Below, in pieces: positions 55,951-64,000 of a stretch of DNA of 64,000 nucleotides (the stretch's first letter is position 1; each line of letters begins with the position of its first letter). Position numbers and translations under genes: made by a program. The stretch is from Hyphomicrobiales bacterium (GTDB taxonomy: Bacteria > Pseudomonadota > Alphaproteobacteria > Rhizobiales > Rhizobiaceae): the NCBI GenBank assembly GCA_900469345.1, contig UBWZ01000002.1, positions 348,849 to 412,848 of the forward strand. The letters run 5' to 3'. A model generated the notes under the pieces. The model made no database searches, had not been told where the DNA came from, and saw only the letters and a program-made list of their open reading frames with translations.

Positions 55951-57330
55951 ATGGCAATCTTCGACACGTTGAAGCGCGAAACGGGCCGCCTCACCCCGCC
56001 TGGCTGGCGCGCGCTTACCCGCTGGCTGCGCCGCCGACTGCCGACCGGCCTCTACACCCGGTCGCTGCTGATCGTCATCCTGCCCATGCTGCTGCTGCAG
56101 ACCGTGGTGGCCGCCCTCTTCATGGAGCGGCACTGGCGCATGGTGACCGAGCGCCTCTCCGAAGGCACGATCCGCGACATTGCCGGCATCATCGAGGTGA
56201 TCCAGACCTATCCCCAGGACAGCAATTACGACAAGATTACGAAGATCGCAGACGACGCGCTGAACCTGACCCTCGCCGTCGAGGAAAACGGGCAATTGCC
56301 GCCCCCTCGCCCGCGGCCCTTCTTTTCGATCCTCGACAACATCCTGGCCGACCAGATCACCGACCAGATCAAGCTGCCCTTCTGGATCGACACGGTGGGC
56401 GACAGCAACCTCGTGGAGATCCGCATCAAGATCGACACACGGGTGCTGCGCGTCTTTGCCCGCCGCGGCTCCACCTACGCCTCCAACACCCACATCTTCC
56501 TGATCTGGATGGTCGGCACCGCCTTCGTGCTGGTCCTTATCTCGATCCTCTTCCTGCGCGGCCAGATCCGGCCGATCCTGGCGCTCACCCGTGCCGCCGA
56601 AAGCTTCGGCAAGGGACAGAAGCTGGAAGGCTACTCGCCGCGCGGCGCCGACGAGGTCCGCCGCGCCGGTCTCGCCTTCATCCAGATGCGCGAGCGCATC
56701 GAGCGCCAGATGGAACAGCGCACCGCCATGCTCGCCGGTATCAGCCACGACCTGCGCACCATCCTGACGCGCTTCAAGCTGCAGCTGGCGCTCGCCGGCG
56801 ACAAGCCCGAGCTTTCCGGCATGAGCCAGGACGTGGACGACATGCAGTCCATGCTCGAGGGTTATCTCGCCTTTGCCAAGGGCGAGGCAGAGGAGGATGT
56901 CGGCGAGCTCAGGCTGAGCGAACTCCTCGAACGGTTCCGCTGCGAATTCGCGCTGCGCAACAAGACTTTCACCTATACGCTCGACGGCGACGACGGCATT
57001 GCGGTGCGCCCCAATGCCTTCATGCGGCTGGTCGGCAACCTCGTCTCCAACAGCGAACGCTACGCCAACAGCCTGCACGTGGAAGCCCGCCATAACGCCA
57101 GGTGGCTGACGCTGACGCTCGACGACGACGGGCCGGGCATTCCAGCGCAATCGCGCGAGGACGTCTTCAAGCCCTTCCACAGGCTGGACGAGGCGCGCAA
57201 CCTGGATGCCTCCGGCACCGGCCTCGGCCTCGCCATCGCCCGCGACATCGCCCGCTCACACGGCGGCAACGTCACCCTGGACGACAGCCCGCAGGGCGGC
57301 CTCCGGGCCGTCGTCCGCATCCCCGCATAA
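55951..57330 (+). CDS. Sensor histidine kinase (EnvZ-like)
   Basis: The 459-residue membrane kinase has two membrane segments (about 37-58 and 183-203) around a periplasmic sensor of some 120 residues, then a HAMP domain. The dimerisation helix has His266 in ISHDLRTILTRFKLQL; the usual Pro after HDLRT is Ile here. The ATPase domain has NLVSNSERYA (N box), DDDGPGIP (G1) and GTGLGLAIA (G2). The HAMP, H-box and catalytic layout are those of EnvZ-type kinases. It likely phosphorylates the response regulator encoded just upstream. Confidence 0.92.
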   Translation: MAIFDTLKRETGRLTPPGWRALTRWLRRRLPTGLYTRSLLIVILPMLLLQTVVAALFMERHWRMVTERLSEGTIRDIAGIIEVIQTYPQDSNYDKITKIADDALNLTLAVEENGQLPPPRPRPFFSILDNILADQITDQIKLPFWIDTVGDSNLVEIRIKIDTRVLRVFARRGSTYASNTHIFLIWMVGTAFVLVLISILFLRGQIRPILALTRAAESFGKGQKLEGYSPRGADEVRRAGLAFIQMRERIERQMEQRTAMLAGISHDLRTILTRFKLQLALAGDKPELSGMSQDVDDMQSMLEGYLAFAKGEAEEDVGELRLSELLERFRCEFALRNKTFTYTLDGDDGIAVRPNAFMRLVGNLVSNSERYANSLHVEARHNARWLTLTLDDDGPGIPAQSREDVFKPFHRLDEARNLDASGTGLGLAIARDIARSHGGNVTLDDSPQGGLRAVVRIPA

Positions 57331-57390
57331 ACGCCCGCATACCCGTGGTCGCAGGCGCGTCGGCGCCCGCCCATTGCCTGGAGATTCTTG

Positions 57391-57975
57391 ATGCCGATCG
57401 ACCCCGCCGGACTGACCTGGCTCAACCCGCCCCCGCAAAGCGGCATGCAGGATGGCAGGCTCGTCTGTCGCTCCGGCCCCGAAACCGACTTCTGGCAGGG
57501 CACCTATTACGGCTTCCACCGCGACAGCGGCCATTTCCTGCACCAGCGGAGAGACGGAGATTTCACGGCCGAGGTCACCTTCATCGGCCGCTACGAGGCG
57601 CTCTACGACCAGGCGGGCCTGATGATCCGCCATGACGAGCACCGCTGGATGAAATGCGGCATCGAATTCACCGACGGCGCCCGCCACTTCAGCACCGTCG
57701 TCACCAACGGCCATTCCGACTGGTCGGCCTTCCGTCTGGCGGACGATTTCGAGGCGATGTCGGTGCGGGTCACGCGCATGGGAGATGCGGTGTTCGTGCA
57801 GTATCGCACGGATACGCAGCCCGACTGGAGAATGGCGCGGCTTGCCTGGTTTCCGCCCGAGATCGACACGCTGTCGGTCGGCCCGACCTTCTGCTCGCCG
57901 CAGCGCGCCGGCTTCGAGGTCGCCTTCTCGGAATTCTCTTTAGGCGACGTCGTCAGCCGCGAGATCCACGGCTAG
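57391..57975 (+). CDS. DUF1349 family protein
   Basis: The 194-residue protein starts at ATG 57391 with GGAGATTCTTG upstream. It is a concanavalin/LamG-like beta-sandwich: FWQGTYYGFHRDSGHFL, GRYEALYDQAGLMIRHDEHRWMKCGIEF and the paired C-terminal strands SVGPTFCSPQRAGFEVAFSEF match DUF1349 (similar to yeast Ree1, regulation of enolase protein). The family is thought to bind or act on carbohydrates. It lies 60 bases after the kinase gene and may be in the same transcript. Confidence 0.88.
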   Translation: MPIDPAGLTWLNPPPQSGMQDGRLVCRSGPETDFWQGTYYGFHRDSGHFLHQRRDGDFTAEVTFIGRYEALYDQAGLMIRHDEHRWMKCGIEFTDGARHFSTVVTNGHSDWSAFRLADDFEAMSVRVTRMGDAVFVQYRTDTQPDWRMARLAWFPPEIDTLSVGPTFCSPQRAGFEVAFSEFSLGDVVSREIHG

Positions 57976-58006
57976 CGCGGCAAACGGCGCCAGGCTGGCC
58001 GCGATC

Positions 58007-58369
58007 CTACATCAGCTTGCGGCCGTTCGGCACCGGTCGCTCGACGGCGGCGAGCACGATGGCGCCGGCCTCGTCCTCGAAGCCCAGCGTCAGCACCTCG
58101 GAGCGAAACGGACCGATCTGCCGTGGCGGAAAATTCACCACCCCCAGCACCTGCCGCCCGACCAGCGCCTCGGGCGCATAGTGGACGGTGATCTGCGCCG
58201 ACGACTTCTTGACGCCGATCTCCGGACCGAAGTCGATCTTCAGCTTGAAGGCGGGCTTGCGTGCTTCGGGAAAGGGTAGCGCCTCGACGATCGTGCCGAC
58301 GCGGATGTCGACCTTTTCGAAATCCGCAAAGCCGATCGTGTCGACCGGTGAATTCGTCTCGTCCGCCAC
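58007..58369 (-). CDS. csaA: tRNA-binding domain protein, CsaA-like
   Basis: The 120-residue protein is a single EMAP/OB tRNA-binding domain: [32 protein letters not shown], the KKSSAQIT motif and [24 protein letters not shown]. CsaA has chaperone-like activity in Bacillus and resembles the C-terminal domain of methionyl-tRNA synthetase. It lies 5 bases after proC. It is the last gene of the ybjN-proC-csaA operon. Confidence 0.92.
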   Translation of the reverse strand: MADETNSPVDTIGFADFEKVDIRVGTIVEALPFPEARKPAFKLKIDFGPEIGVKKSSAQITVHYAPEALVGRQVLGVVNFPPRQIGPFRSEVLTLGFEDEAGAIVLAAVERPVPNGRKLM

Positions 58370-58374
58370 GCGCC

Positions 58375-59193
58375 TCAGCTCCCCAGTTCTTCAGCCCGCT
58401 GCCGGGCCGCAGCGATCGCCTTGTCGAACAACGGCTGCATGCCATCCTCGGCCATCAGCACCGACAGCGCCGCGGCGGTCGTGCCGCCGGGCGACGTCAC
58501 GTTCTGCCGCAGCTTCGAAGCCTCGTCCGGGGACTGGTGCAAAAGCTCGCCAGCCCCGGACACGGTTTCCCGCGCGAGACGCATGGCAAGGTCCGCCGGA
58601 AGCCCGGCCTTGCGGCCAGCTTCTGCCATGCACTCGACGAGATAGAAAACATAGGCGGGGCCGCTGCCCGAAACTGCGGTCACCGCGTCGATGTCGGCCT
58701 CGGACGCGACCCACTCGACCGGGCCGCTGACCTTCAGGAGAGAATGCACCGCCTCCCGCTGGCCGGCATCGACCCGCGGATTGGCATAGGCCCCGGTCAC
58801 TCCGCGGCCGATCATGGCCGGCGTGTTGGGCATGGCGCGCACCATGGCGGCTTCGCCCAGATGACCCTTCAGAGCGGCGAGCGTCTTGCCGGCCGCCACC
58901 GAAACCACCACCGTCCTGTCGCCGACGGCGGCACGAAACGGCGGCAGGACCGTGTCCATCAGCTGCGGCTTGACCGCGACGAACAGGATGTCGGCGACGA
59001 TGCCGTCGGGCAGCGCGGTCGCATGCCGGGCACCGGCATCGGCGATCAGGCTGGAAATAGTATCGGACGGCCTCGGGTCGACGACCGTGACGGAAGCACC
59101 CGGAATGCCGCTCTTCAGCCAGCCGGACAGCATGGCGCCGCCCATGTTGCCGGCACCGATCAGCACGATGGAACCGAGCTGCGCGCCCGTCAT
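58375..59193 (-). CDS. proC: Pyrroline-5-carboxylate reductase
   Basis: The 272-residue protein starts at ATG 59193, whose A is the last base of the ybjN stop (TGATG); the GTG two codons upstream is less likely. The NADPH motif is [35 protein letters not shown] and the signature [33 protein letters not shown], followed by [16 protein letters not shown], are typical of P5CR. It makes proline from pyrroline-5-carboxylate. Confidence 0.96.
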   Translation of the reverse strand: MTGAQLGSIVLIGAGNMGGAMLSGWLKSGIPGASVTVVDPRPSDTISSLIADAGARHATALPDGIVADILFVAVKPQLMDTVLPPFRAAVGDRTVVVSVAAGKTLAALKGHLGEAAMVRAMPNTPAMIGRGVTGAYANPRVDAGQREAVHSLLKVSGPVEWVASEADIDAVTAVSGSGPAYVFYLVECMAEAGRKAGLPADLAMRLARETVSGAGELLHQSPDEASKLRQNVTSPGGTTAAALSVLMAEDGMQPLFDKAIAAARQRAEELGS

Positions 59194-59693
59194 CAGCACT
59201 CACCCACCGTCTCGAACAGCACGGCTTCCATTGCCGCCTTCGCATCGATGCCGGACCAGACGACGAACTGGAAGGCCTGGAAATAGGTCTCGCAGGCGTC
59301 TAGCGCGCTCGACAGAAGCACTTCCACCTGCTGGTTGGTCGGCTCCGCCCCGCCGGCGAGCAGCAGCGACTGCCGGAAGATGACCACGTCCTCCTGGCGC
59401 CAGAGGTCGAAATGGCCCATCAGCGTCTGCCCGTTCACATGCGAGAGCAGGCGGATCACCTCGTTGACGCGAATGTCGGGGATCTTCAGGTCGAAGGCGC
59501 AGGCCAGATGCAGCGCCTCGCATTCCTCCATCCAGGAGAAGGACACATGATAGTCGGCCCAGCGGCCTTCCACGGTCATGGCGATCTCGTCTTCGCCCGA
59601 CCGCTCGAACGTCCAGTCGTTCGAGGCTGCCACGAACTCGATCATGTCGACCGGGTTCGACTGGCGTTCAAATTCCATCTGAATGAGGCTCAT
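59193..59693 (-). CDS. YbjN domain-containing protein
   Basis: The 166-residue protein starts at ATG 59693 with AAGGTGCCGC upstream; the frame is open to 59771 without support. It matches the YbjN fold: WADYHVSFSWMEECEALHLACAFDLKIP, NEVIRLLSHVNGQTLMGHFDLW and the helix-rich end. The fold resembles type III secretion chaperones. In E. coli YbjN is linked to motility and stress; its molecular role is unknown. It is the first gene of the ybjN-proC-csaA operon, overlapping proC by one base. Confidence 0.9.
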   Translation of the reverse strand: MSLIQMEFERQSNPVDMIEFVAASNDWTFERSGEDEIAMTVEGRWADYHVSFSWMEECEALHLACAFDLKIPDIRVNEVIRLLSHVNGQTLMGHFDLWRQEDVVIFRQSLLLAGGAEPTNQQVEVLLSSALDACETYFQAFQFVVWSGIDAKAAMEAVLFETVGEC

Positions 59694-59863
59694 GCGGCAC
59701 CTTCTTGACCGGAATGAATGCGAAATCGTGCGATCAACGCCAGAAACGCGAACAAATACCGGAAACAACACTGCGGATGATCGCTCGACGCTGCCAGAGT
59801 AGCACTGCCACCCTGTCTGGAGCTTACCAGCCCGTTTCGAATCATCCTTTAAAATCAGTGTAC

Positions 59864-59979
59864 CTAGACGGAGTCAGGCTGCCAGCCCCCGAACCCCAAA
59901 TTTGCCGGGATAGCCATCGATCTTGTTTACGGCGGAGATCAGGAGGGAGTCATAACTGACTCTGGACGCTGGCTTTTTT
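59864..59979 (+). ncRNA. Candidate small RNA with alternative stems and T6 end
   Basis: GAGTCAG (59871-59877) can pair with CTGACTC (59956-59962), or that 3' strand can form a local hairpin GAGTCA-TAAC-TGACTC (59947-59962). GCCAGC (59881-59886) pairs with GCTGGC (59968-59973), directly followed by six Ts. The two long-range pairings interleave as a pseudoknot; with the local hairpin instead, the structure is nested. The limits are estimates and no clear promoter is visible. Confidence 0.4.
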
Positions 59980-60040
59980 GGAGATGTCCACAGGCCGTAA
60001 CTTTTTGACGAAAGCTCAGGCGATCACACGCATGCGATTG

Positions 60041-60070
60041 CGCCTGTCCGCGGGGTTTTCGCGGCAGGTG
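60041..60070. other. Hairpin in the ubiK/ybjN intergenic region
   Basis: CGCCTG-T-CCGCG and CGCGG-CAGGTG form an 11-base stem with one bulge and one G-U pair; the loop is GGGTTTT. CGCCTG can instead pair with CAGGCG at 60018-60023. Confidence 0.5.
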
Positions 60071-60079
60071 TCAGGAAAT

Positions 60080-60132
60080 GGAGCAGGCGGACAAGGGCAG
60101 TGGGTATGGTGATCAGGCGATCCGCCTGCTCC
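60080..60132. other. 12-base-pair inverted repeat
   Basis: GGAGCAGGCGGA (60080-60091) and TCCGCCTGCTCC (60121-60132) are exact complements separated by 29 bases. No T-run follows on either strand. Confidence 0.6.
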
Positions 60133-60360
60133 GACCGGCTCTGGAGATGGGAAGCGAGGATTTCCGAGCCCTCCTTCCGCTCACCCGAGCCGACCATCAC
60201 CGGACCCTCCCGAACTTGGAGGCAACCGGTTCGCGACCCGGTCTCCCATCCAGTGACGCGGACATTGTATTGCAGCCCCGGCGGGTGGGGATGAAGCAGG
60301 GACGGAAATTCGGCAAGCGGCTCTAAAGCCTGGCCAGCGTCCCGGCAGTCGTCGGTATCG

Positions 60361-60388
60361 GTCCTCCCAGGGCCACCGCCCGGGAGGA
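60361..60388 (-). terminator. Hairpin after ubiK
   Basis: TCCTCCC-A-GGGC and GCCC-GGGAGGA form an 11-base stem with one bulge and a CACC loop, starting 13 bases after the ubiK stop. There is no T-run. Confidence 0.5.
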
Positions 60389-60401
60389 GCGATCGGAGGT
60401 T

Positions 60402-60668
60402 TTACGGCTGCGACTGGGTGGACGACAGCTTTGCTTCCAGCACCTCGATGCGGGCCTTCAGGGCCTCGTTCTCGTCGCGGGCCCGGGCAGCCATTTCGCG
60501 CACCGCTTCGAATTCCTCGCGCTTCACCACGTCCATGTTGTTGAGAAACCGCTCGGCCTGCGCGTGGAAGGCCGTTTCCACTTCCTTGCGCACGCCCTGT
60601 GCGGCGCCGGCGGCATCCGTCATCAGCCGCGCGAAATCGTCGAATATGCGGTTCGTGCCCGTTGCCAT
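60402..60668 (-). CDS. Accessory factor UbiK family protein (BMFP/YqiC)
   Basis: The 88-residue protein starts at ATG 60668 with GGGAGACACGATC upstream; the frame continues to 60761 without support. The N-terminal amphipathic part (NRIFDDFARLMTDAAGAAQGVRKEVETAFHAQAERFLNNMDVVKREEFEAVREM) and the C-terminal coiled coil (ARDENEALKARIEVLEAKLSS) are the BMFP layout. UbiK helps aerobic ubiquinone synthesis; Brucella BMFP has membrane fusogenic activity. It is divergent from lgt. Confidence 0.9.
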   Translation of the reverse strand: MATGTNRIFDDFARLMTDAAGAAQGVRKEVETAFHAQAERFLNNMDVVKREEFEAVREMAARARDENEALKARIEVLEAKLSSTQSQP

Positions 60669-60866
60669 GATCGTGTCTCCCGTATAGCCGGCAATCGCCG
60701 GCCCCGTGTTGTTCGAAGTGAGTGCTGAAATGGAAGTAGGGTCTGCGCCGCCGCCTTGCAAGCGTCATCCACTGTTCCCTCGCTCCCGCGCAGAGATTCG
60801 CCTTGACCCCAGATGACCGCAAGGCCATCTTCCGGCGAGATGAGGTCAAGTTGAGAAACCTGTAAT

Positions 60867-61739
60867 TTGTTAGAAGCGCTTCACCTTTTCGCCCTTATTC
60901 CGTTCCCGGACATCGATCCGGTCGCGATTTCCATTGGCCCATTTGCGGTACACTGGTACGGCTTGGCCTATGTGGCGGGCATCATGCTGGGCTGGCTCTA
61001 CGCGCGCCGCCTCGTCAGCATGCCGACGCTCTGGAAGTCCGACCGCTCGCCGATCACCCATGCCCATCTCGACGACTTCCTCGTCTGGGTCGCGGCCGGC
61101 GTCGTCATCGGTGGCCGCACCGGCTACATCCTCTTCTACGACCTGGCCGCGGTGATCGACAACCCGATCCGGGCAATCGAGATCTGGAACGGCGGCATGT
61201 CCTTCCATGGCGGCTTCCTCGGTGCCACGCTGGCGATCATCCTGTTTGCACGCCGCAACGGAATTCCCGTCTGGAGCATGCTCGACATCATCGCCGCCGT
61301 CGTTCCGCTGGGCCTGCTGTTCGGCCGCATCGCCAATTTCGTCAACGGCGAGCTCTGGGGCCGCCTCAGCAGCATGCCCTGGGCGATCGTGTTTCCGACC
61401 GGTGGCCCGTTTGCGCGGCATCCGAGCCAGCTTTATGAGGCGGCTCTCGAAGGCATCGTGCTGCTGCTGGTGCTGGCCCTGCTGATCTTCCGCTTCCGCG
61501 CCCTGAAGACGCCGGGTCTGGTGGCCGGCACCTTCGTGACCGGCTATGCCCTGTCGCGCATCTTCGTCGAGTTTTTCCGCGAGCCGGACAAGCAGCTGGG
61601 CTACCTGCTCGGCACCGACTGGCTGACCATGGGCATGGTTCTCTCGACGCCTATGATCGCGCTTGGCGTCGCCTCCATCCTGCGCGCCCGGGCAGCGGCC
61701 CGCCGGCCCTCCGGCATCGATCCGGGGGTGACCGCGTGA
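60867..61739 (+). CDS. lgt: Phosphatidylglycerol-prolipoprotein diacylglyceryl transferase
   Basis: The 290-residue membrane enzyme starts at TTG 60867; no better start is in frame. Seven membrane segments are present. Landmarks are FPDIDPVAISIGPFAVHWYGLAYVAGIMLGW, GGRTGYILFYD, the Lgt signature GRIANFVNGELWGR, the HPSQLYEAALEG motif and RIFVEFFREPDKQLGYL. It transfers diacylglycerol to the lipobox cysteine of prolipoproteins. The following methyltransferase gene overlaps by four bases (GTGA). Confidence 0.96.
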   Translation: MLEALHLFALIPFPDIDPVAISIGPFAVHWYGLAYVAGIMLGWLYARRLVSMPTLWKSDRSPITHAHLDDFLVWVAAGVVIGGRTGYILFYDLAAVIDNPIRAIEIWNGGMSFHGGFLGATLAIILFARRNGIPVWSMLDIIAAVVPLGLLFGRIANFVNGELWGRLSSMPWAIVFPTGGPFARHPSQLYEAALEGIVLLLVLALLIFRFRALKTPGLVAGTFVTGYALSRIFVEFFREPDKQLGYLLGTDWLTMGMVLSTPMIALGVASILRARAAARRPSGIDPGVTA

Positions 61740-62836
61740 GCACTCCCCTCGCCGACAAGATCAAGTCTTTGATCCGCATGAACGGCCCGATCAGCGTGAC
61801 CGACTATTTCGCCCTGTGCCTGGCCGATCCGGAACACGGCTACTACCGCACCCGCGAACCGTTCGGCCGCCACGGCGATTTCATCACCGCCCCCGAGATC
61901 AGCCAGCTGTTCGGCGAGATGGTCGGCATCTTCATGGTCCATGCCTGGCAGCGCCATGGCCAGCCGACCGGCGTGCGCCTGGTCGAGATTGGCCCCGGCC
62001 GCGGCACCATGATGGCCGACATGCTGCGCGTCATCAAGCGCATCTCGCCGTCGCTCTTCGACGATCTCGACGTGCATCTCGTCGAGACCAGCGAGCGGCT
62101 GCGCGGCGTCCAGCGTGTCACCCTCGAGGCCTATTCCACCAAGGTCGCCTGGCACGACAGCTTCGAGGACGTGCCGGACGGCTTCATCCTGATCGCCGCC
62201 AACGAGCTGTTCGACGCGATCCCGATCCGGCAGTTCGTGAAGACCCCGACCGGTTTTCGCGAGCGGGTCGTTGCCCTCGACGCGCAGGACGAGCTTGCCT
62301 TTGCGGCCGGCATCGCCACGCTTGATCCGGATCTCCTGCCCGCCCCCGTCGCCTCCATTCCCGACGGCATGATCTTCGAGCTCTCGCCGGCCCGTCAGGC
62401 CGTGATGCAGACGCTCTGCGAGCGTCTCAAGCATGGCGGCGGAACGGCTCTGATCATCGACTACGGCCATATGGTCACCGGCTTCGGCGATACGCTGCAG
62501 GCGGTGCGGCAGCATGATTTCGATCCGCCGCTTGCCCATCCCGGCGAGGCGGACCTGACCAGCCACGTGGATTTCGAGGATCTCGCCAAGGTGGCGCTTG
62601 CCGTCGGCGTCCAGGTCAATGGCGGTCTGCGCCAGGGCGAATTCCTGTTCGGCCTTGGCCTGACGGAACGGGCGTCGTCGCTCGCACGCGACAAGGAACC
62701 GGTTGACCAGCGCCTGATCGCCGCGGCTGTCGACCGGCTAGCCGGGGAAGGCGCCGGCAAGATGGGCGAGCTCTTCAAGGTCATCGCCGTCTCGAGCCCG
62801 GCCCTCGACCTGATGCCGTTCCGCCGGGTCGAATAG
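61736..62836 (+). CDS. SAM-dependent methyltransferase, MidA/NDUFAF7 family
   Basis: The 366-residue protein starts at GTG 61736, overlapping the lgt stop by four bases. SAM-binding RLVEIGPGRGTMMADMLRVI, GEMVGIFMVHAWQRHG, the ANELFDAIPIRQF motif and the conserved LIIDYGHM are the NDUFAF7/MidA pattern. The eukaryotic member methylates an arginine of complex I subunit NDUFS2; the bacterial role is probably similar but unproven. Co-transcribed with lgt. Confidence 0.93.
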   Translation: MSTPLADKIKSLIRMNGPISVTDYFALCLADPEHGYYRTREPFGRHGDFITAPEISQLFGEMVGIFMVHAWQRHGQPTGVRLVEIGPGRGTMMADMLRVIKRISPSLFDDLDVHLVETSERLRGVQRVTLEAYSTKVAWHDSFEDVPDGFILIAANELFDAIPIRQFVKTPTGFRERVVALDAQDELAFAAGIATLDPDLLPAPVASIPDGMIFELSPARQAVMQTLCERLKHGGGTALIIDYGHMVTGFGDTLQAVRQHDFDPPLAHPGEADLTSHVDFEDLAKVALAVGVQVNGGLRQGEFLFGLGLTERASSLARDKEPVDQRLIAAAVDRLAGEGAGKMGELFKVIAVSSPALDLMPFRRVE

Positions 62837-62994
62837 ATCGGCGTCCCCGCGGCAACGAGCCGGATGGATCTTAGGAGGCCCGGCTGATTGACATCCGGCC
62901 TTCGATTGCGCAACTCTTGCGCCCGTTCGAAGCAGCTGGACTGAGGTCCGTCGCCTGCACAAAGCCCCAGCCCTCAACCGGATAGGAGCCGCCG

Positions 62995-63789
62995 ATGCAG
63001 GATCTTCCCTTGCCGACGCCAATCGAAAGCCCGCTTCTCAGCCAGGCTGCCGGATCGCGAATCCGCCATGGCTTCTTCACCCGCGAAGGCGGCGTTTCCG
63101 AAGGCATCTATGCCGGCCTCAATGTGGGCGTCGGCTCCAGCGACGACCGCGACCGGGTGATGGAAAACCGCGCACGGGTCGCGGCCTGGTTCGGTCTTGG
63201 GGCTGACAGGCTCGCCACCGTCCACCAGGTCCATTCGCCGGATGTCGTCGTGGTCGACGAAACCTATGCGGGGGACCGCCCAAAGGTCGATGCCATGGTC
63301 ACCTCGGTCCCCGGTGTCGCCCTGGGAGTCCTGTCGGCCGATTGCGGTCCGATCCTGTTTGCCGATGGCCGGAACGGCGTCATCGGCGCGGCGCACGCCG
63401 GCTGGAAGGGAGCGCTCGGCGGCGTTCTTGAAAACACCATCGACGCCATGGTCGCGCTCGGTGCCGCCCGCGAAACCATCACCGCCGTACTCGGCCCGTC
63501 GATCGGTCCGGCAAGCTACGAGGTGGGTCCGGAATTCGTGGAGCGGTTCCTCGGCTTCGACCCGTCCTATGCGCAATTCTTCACGCCGTCGGAGAAGCCG
63601 GGCCACGCCATGTTCGATCTGCCGGCGCTGACCATCAGCCGGCTTCGGCAGGCCGGCGTGACGGCCGATACCCTCGGTCTCGACACCTATCCGGATGCCG
63701 GCCGCTTCTATTCCTATCGTCGCACGACGCACGCTCAAGAGCCGGATTACGGCCGCCAGATCTCAGCCATATCGATCAGGGAGGAATGA
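62995..63789 (+). CDS. pgeF: Peptidoglycan editing factor PgeF (multicopper polyphenol oxidase/laccase family, YfiH-like)
   Basis: The 264-residue protein starts at ATG 62995 with AGGAGCCGCCG upstream. The family motifs are HGFFTREGGVSEGIYAGLNVG, HQVHSPDVV, SADCGPILFAD (Cys of the metal site), AAHAGWKGALGGVLENTI and the C-terminal FYSYRRTTHAQEPDYGRQISAI. E. coli PgeF removes L-Ser wrongly built into the stem peptide of peptidoglycan; older names call it a laccase. It is one base from the M24 peptidase gene and 158 bases from the methyltransferase. Confidence 0.94.
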   Translation: MQDLPLPTPIESPLLSQAAGSRIRHGFFTREGGVSEGIYAGLNVGVGSSDDRDRVMENRARVAAWFGLGADRLATVHQVHSPDVVVVDETYAGDRPKVDAMVTSVPGVALGVLSADCGPILFADGRNGVIGAAHAGWKGALGGVLENTIDAMVALGAARETITAVLGPSIGPASYEVGPEFVERFLGFDPSYAQFFTPSEKPGHAMFDLPALTISRLRQAGVTADTLGLDTYPDAGRFYSYRRTTHAQEPDYGRQISAISIREE

Positions 63790-63790
63790 C

Positions 63791-64000
63791 ATGGCGCTGC
63801 ACTTCGAACGAGGCGAATACGCCGAACGGCTCGCCCGCCTGACGGCACGGATGCAGGCCGAAAAGCTGGACGCACTGCTGCTGTTTGCGCAGGAGAGCAT
63901 GTTCTGGCTGACCGGCTATGACAGCTTCGGCTACTGCTTTTTCCAGACGCTGGTGGTCAAGGCCGACGGCACGATGACGCTGCTGACCCGCTCGGCGGAC
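63791..64000 (+). CDS. M24-family Xaa-Pro peptidase/creatinase-like protein, partial (5' part only)
   Basis: The 70 residues before the window edge start at ATG 63791 with GGGAGGAATGAC upstream. The N-terminal creatinase domain pattern is visible (YAERLARLTARMQAEKLDALLLFAQESMFWLTGYDSFGYCFFQ). The catalytic pita-bread domain lies outside the window, so the enzyme activity cannot be judged. It follows pgeF by one base in the same operon. Confidence 0.88.
   Translation, partial: MALHFERGEYAERLARLTARMQAEKLDALLLFAQESMFWLTGYDSFGYCFFQTLVVKADGTMTLLTRSAD

Larger units (their letters stand above)
59694..60401. other. Structured 708-bp intergenic region
   Basis: No credible protein gene is present; the frames of 84 and 82 residues on the plus strand and the larger minus-strand one read as noise. 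Instead the DNA holds several strong inverted repeats: a T6-ended element at 59864-59979, a hairpin at 60041-60070 and one at 60080-60132, plus the hairpin near 60361-60388 that may end the ubiK transcript. The 10-mer TCAGGCGATC occurs at 60016-60025 and at 60113-60122. On the minus strand the region is the 3' side of ubiK and the leader of ybjN. Confidence 0.5.

Noticed and set aside
60078..60326. 82-residue plus-strand ORF
   Set aside because: It lies across the inverted repeat, has a poor ribosome site and no recognisable fold.

Overview
The window is ordinary chromosomal DNA of an alphaproteobacterium of the family Rhizobiaceae (Rhizobium/Agrobacterium/Sinorhizobium group). Three things point there: high GC with alphaproteobacterial codon use; the gene order greA-lpsB / lrp-lpsC-lpsD-lpsE / trxB-lsrB, which matches what is known for Sinorhizobium meliloti; and a tandem pair of AbcR-type small RNAs beside the LysR gene lsrB/vtlR. 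I see no insertion sequence, prophage, CRISPR array or rRNA operon. All homology statements come from recognising motifs and families by eye, without a database search.

Layout. 1-5.8 kb: a secreted Gly/Asn-rich protein cut by the window edge, a DUF1236 protein, an EmrAB-type efflux pair, a 1-Cys peroxiredoxin and a cyclodeaminase-like protein. 5.9-10 kb: a TonB-dependent siderophore receptor with a candidate iron-responsive operator, an AraC regulator and uronate dehydrogenase. 10.3-16.6 kb: DUF427, an MFS exporter, YjbQ, a BP26/SIMPL periplasmic protein, a CAU tRNA, two little-known proteins and a proline-rich DUF930 protein. 16.7-24 kb: rpoD and dnaG, an unannotated structured sRNA locus, yqeY and carA. 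23.6-28.5 kb: a MATE exporter, a YpfJ zinc protease, Fsr and a PAP2 protein, all on the minus strand and separating carA from carB (28.7-32.2 kb). 32.3-36.2 kb: a DUF2235 hydrolase and a two-gene DNA-repair operon (radical SAM + UdgX/DUF4130) with an alphaproteobacterial LexA box at its start. 36.4-44 kb: greA with a leader terminator, the LPS-core glycosyltransferase genes, lrp, trxB, lsrB, abcR1 and abcR2. 44-52.6 kb: ArsR + old yellow enzyme, an SDR and a divergent LysR gene, DUF2188, ChaA, DUF3597, a PQQ sugar dehydrogenase and aspartate aminotransferase. 52.8-64 kb: a possible 36-residue ORF, cspA, an MBL hydrolase, a MarR / response regulator / sensor kinase operon (PetP-PetR-like), ybjN-proC-csaA, a structured 700-bp intergenic region, ubiK, lgt, a MidA-type methyltransferase, pgeF and the start of an M24 peptidase.

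The genes work together in several visible units: pyrimidine/arginine precursor supply (carA, carB), transcription and replication initiation (rpoD, dnaG), LPS core assembly under one lrp-led operon, thiol redox (trxB, lsrB), and lipoprotein maturation (lgt). The most interesting non-coding material is the sRNA locus at 21.47-21.60 kb, the abcR pair, the greA leader, the SOS box before the radical SAM gene, and the unexplained structured region at 59.7-60.4 kb.
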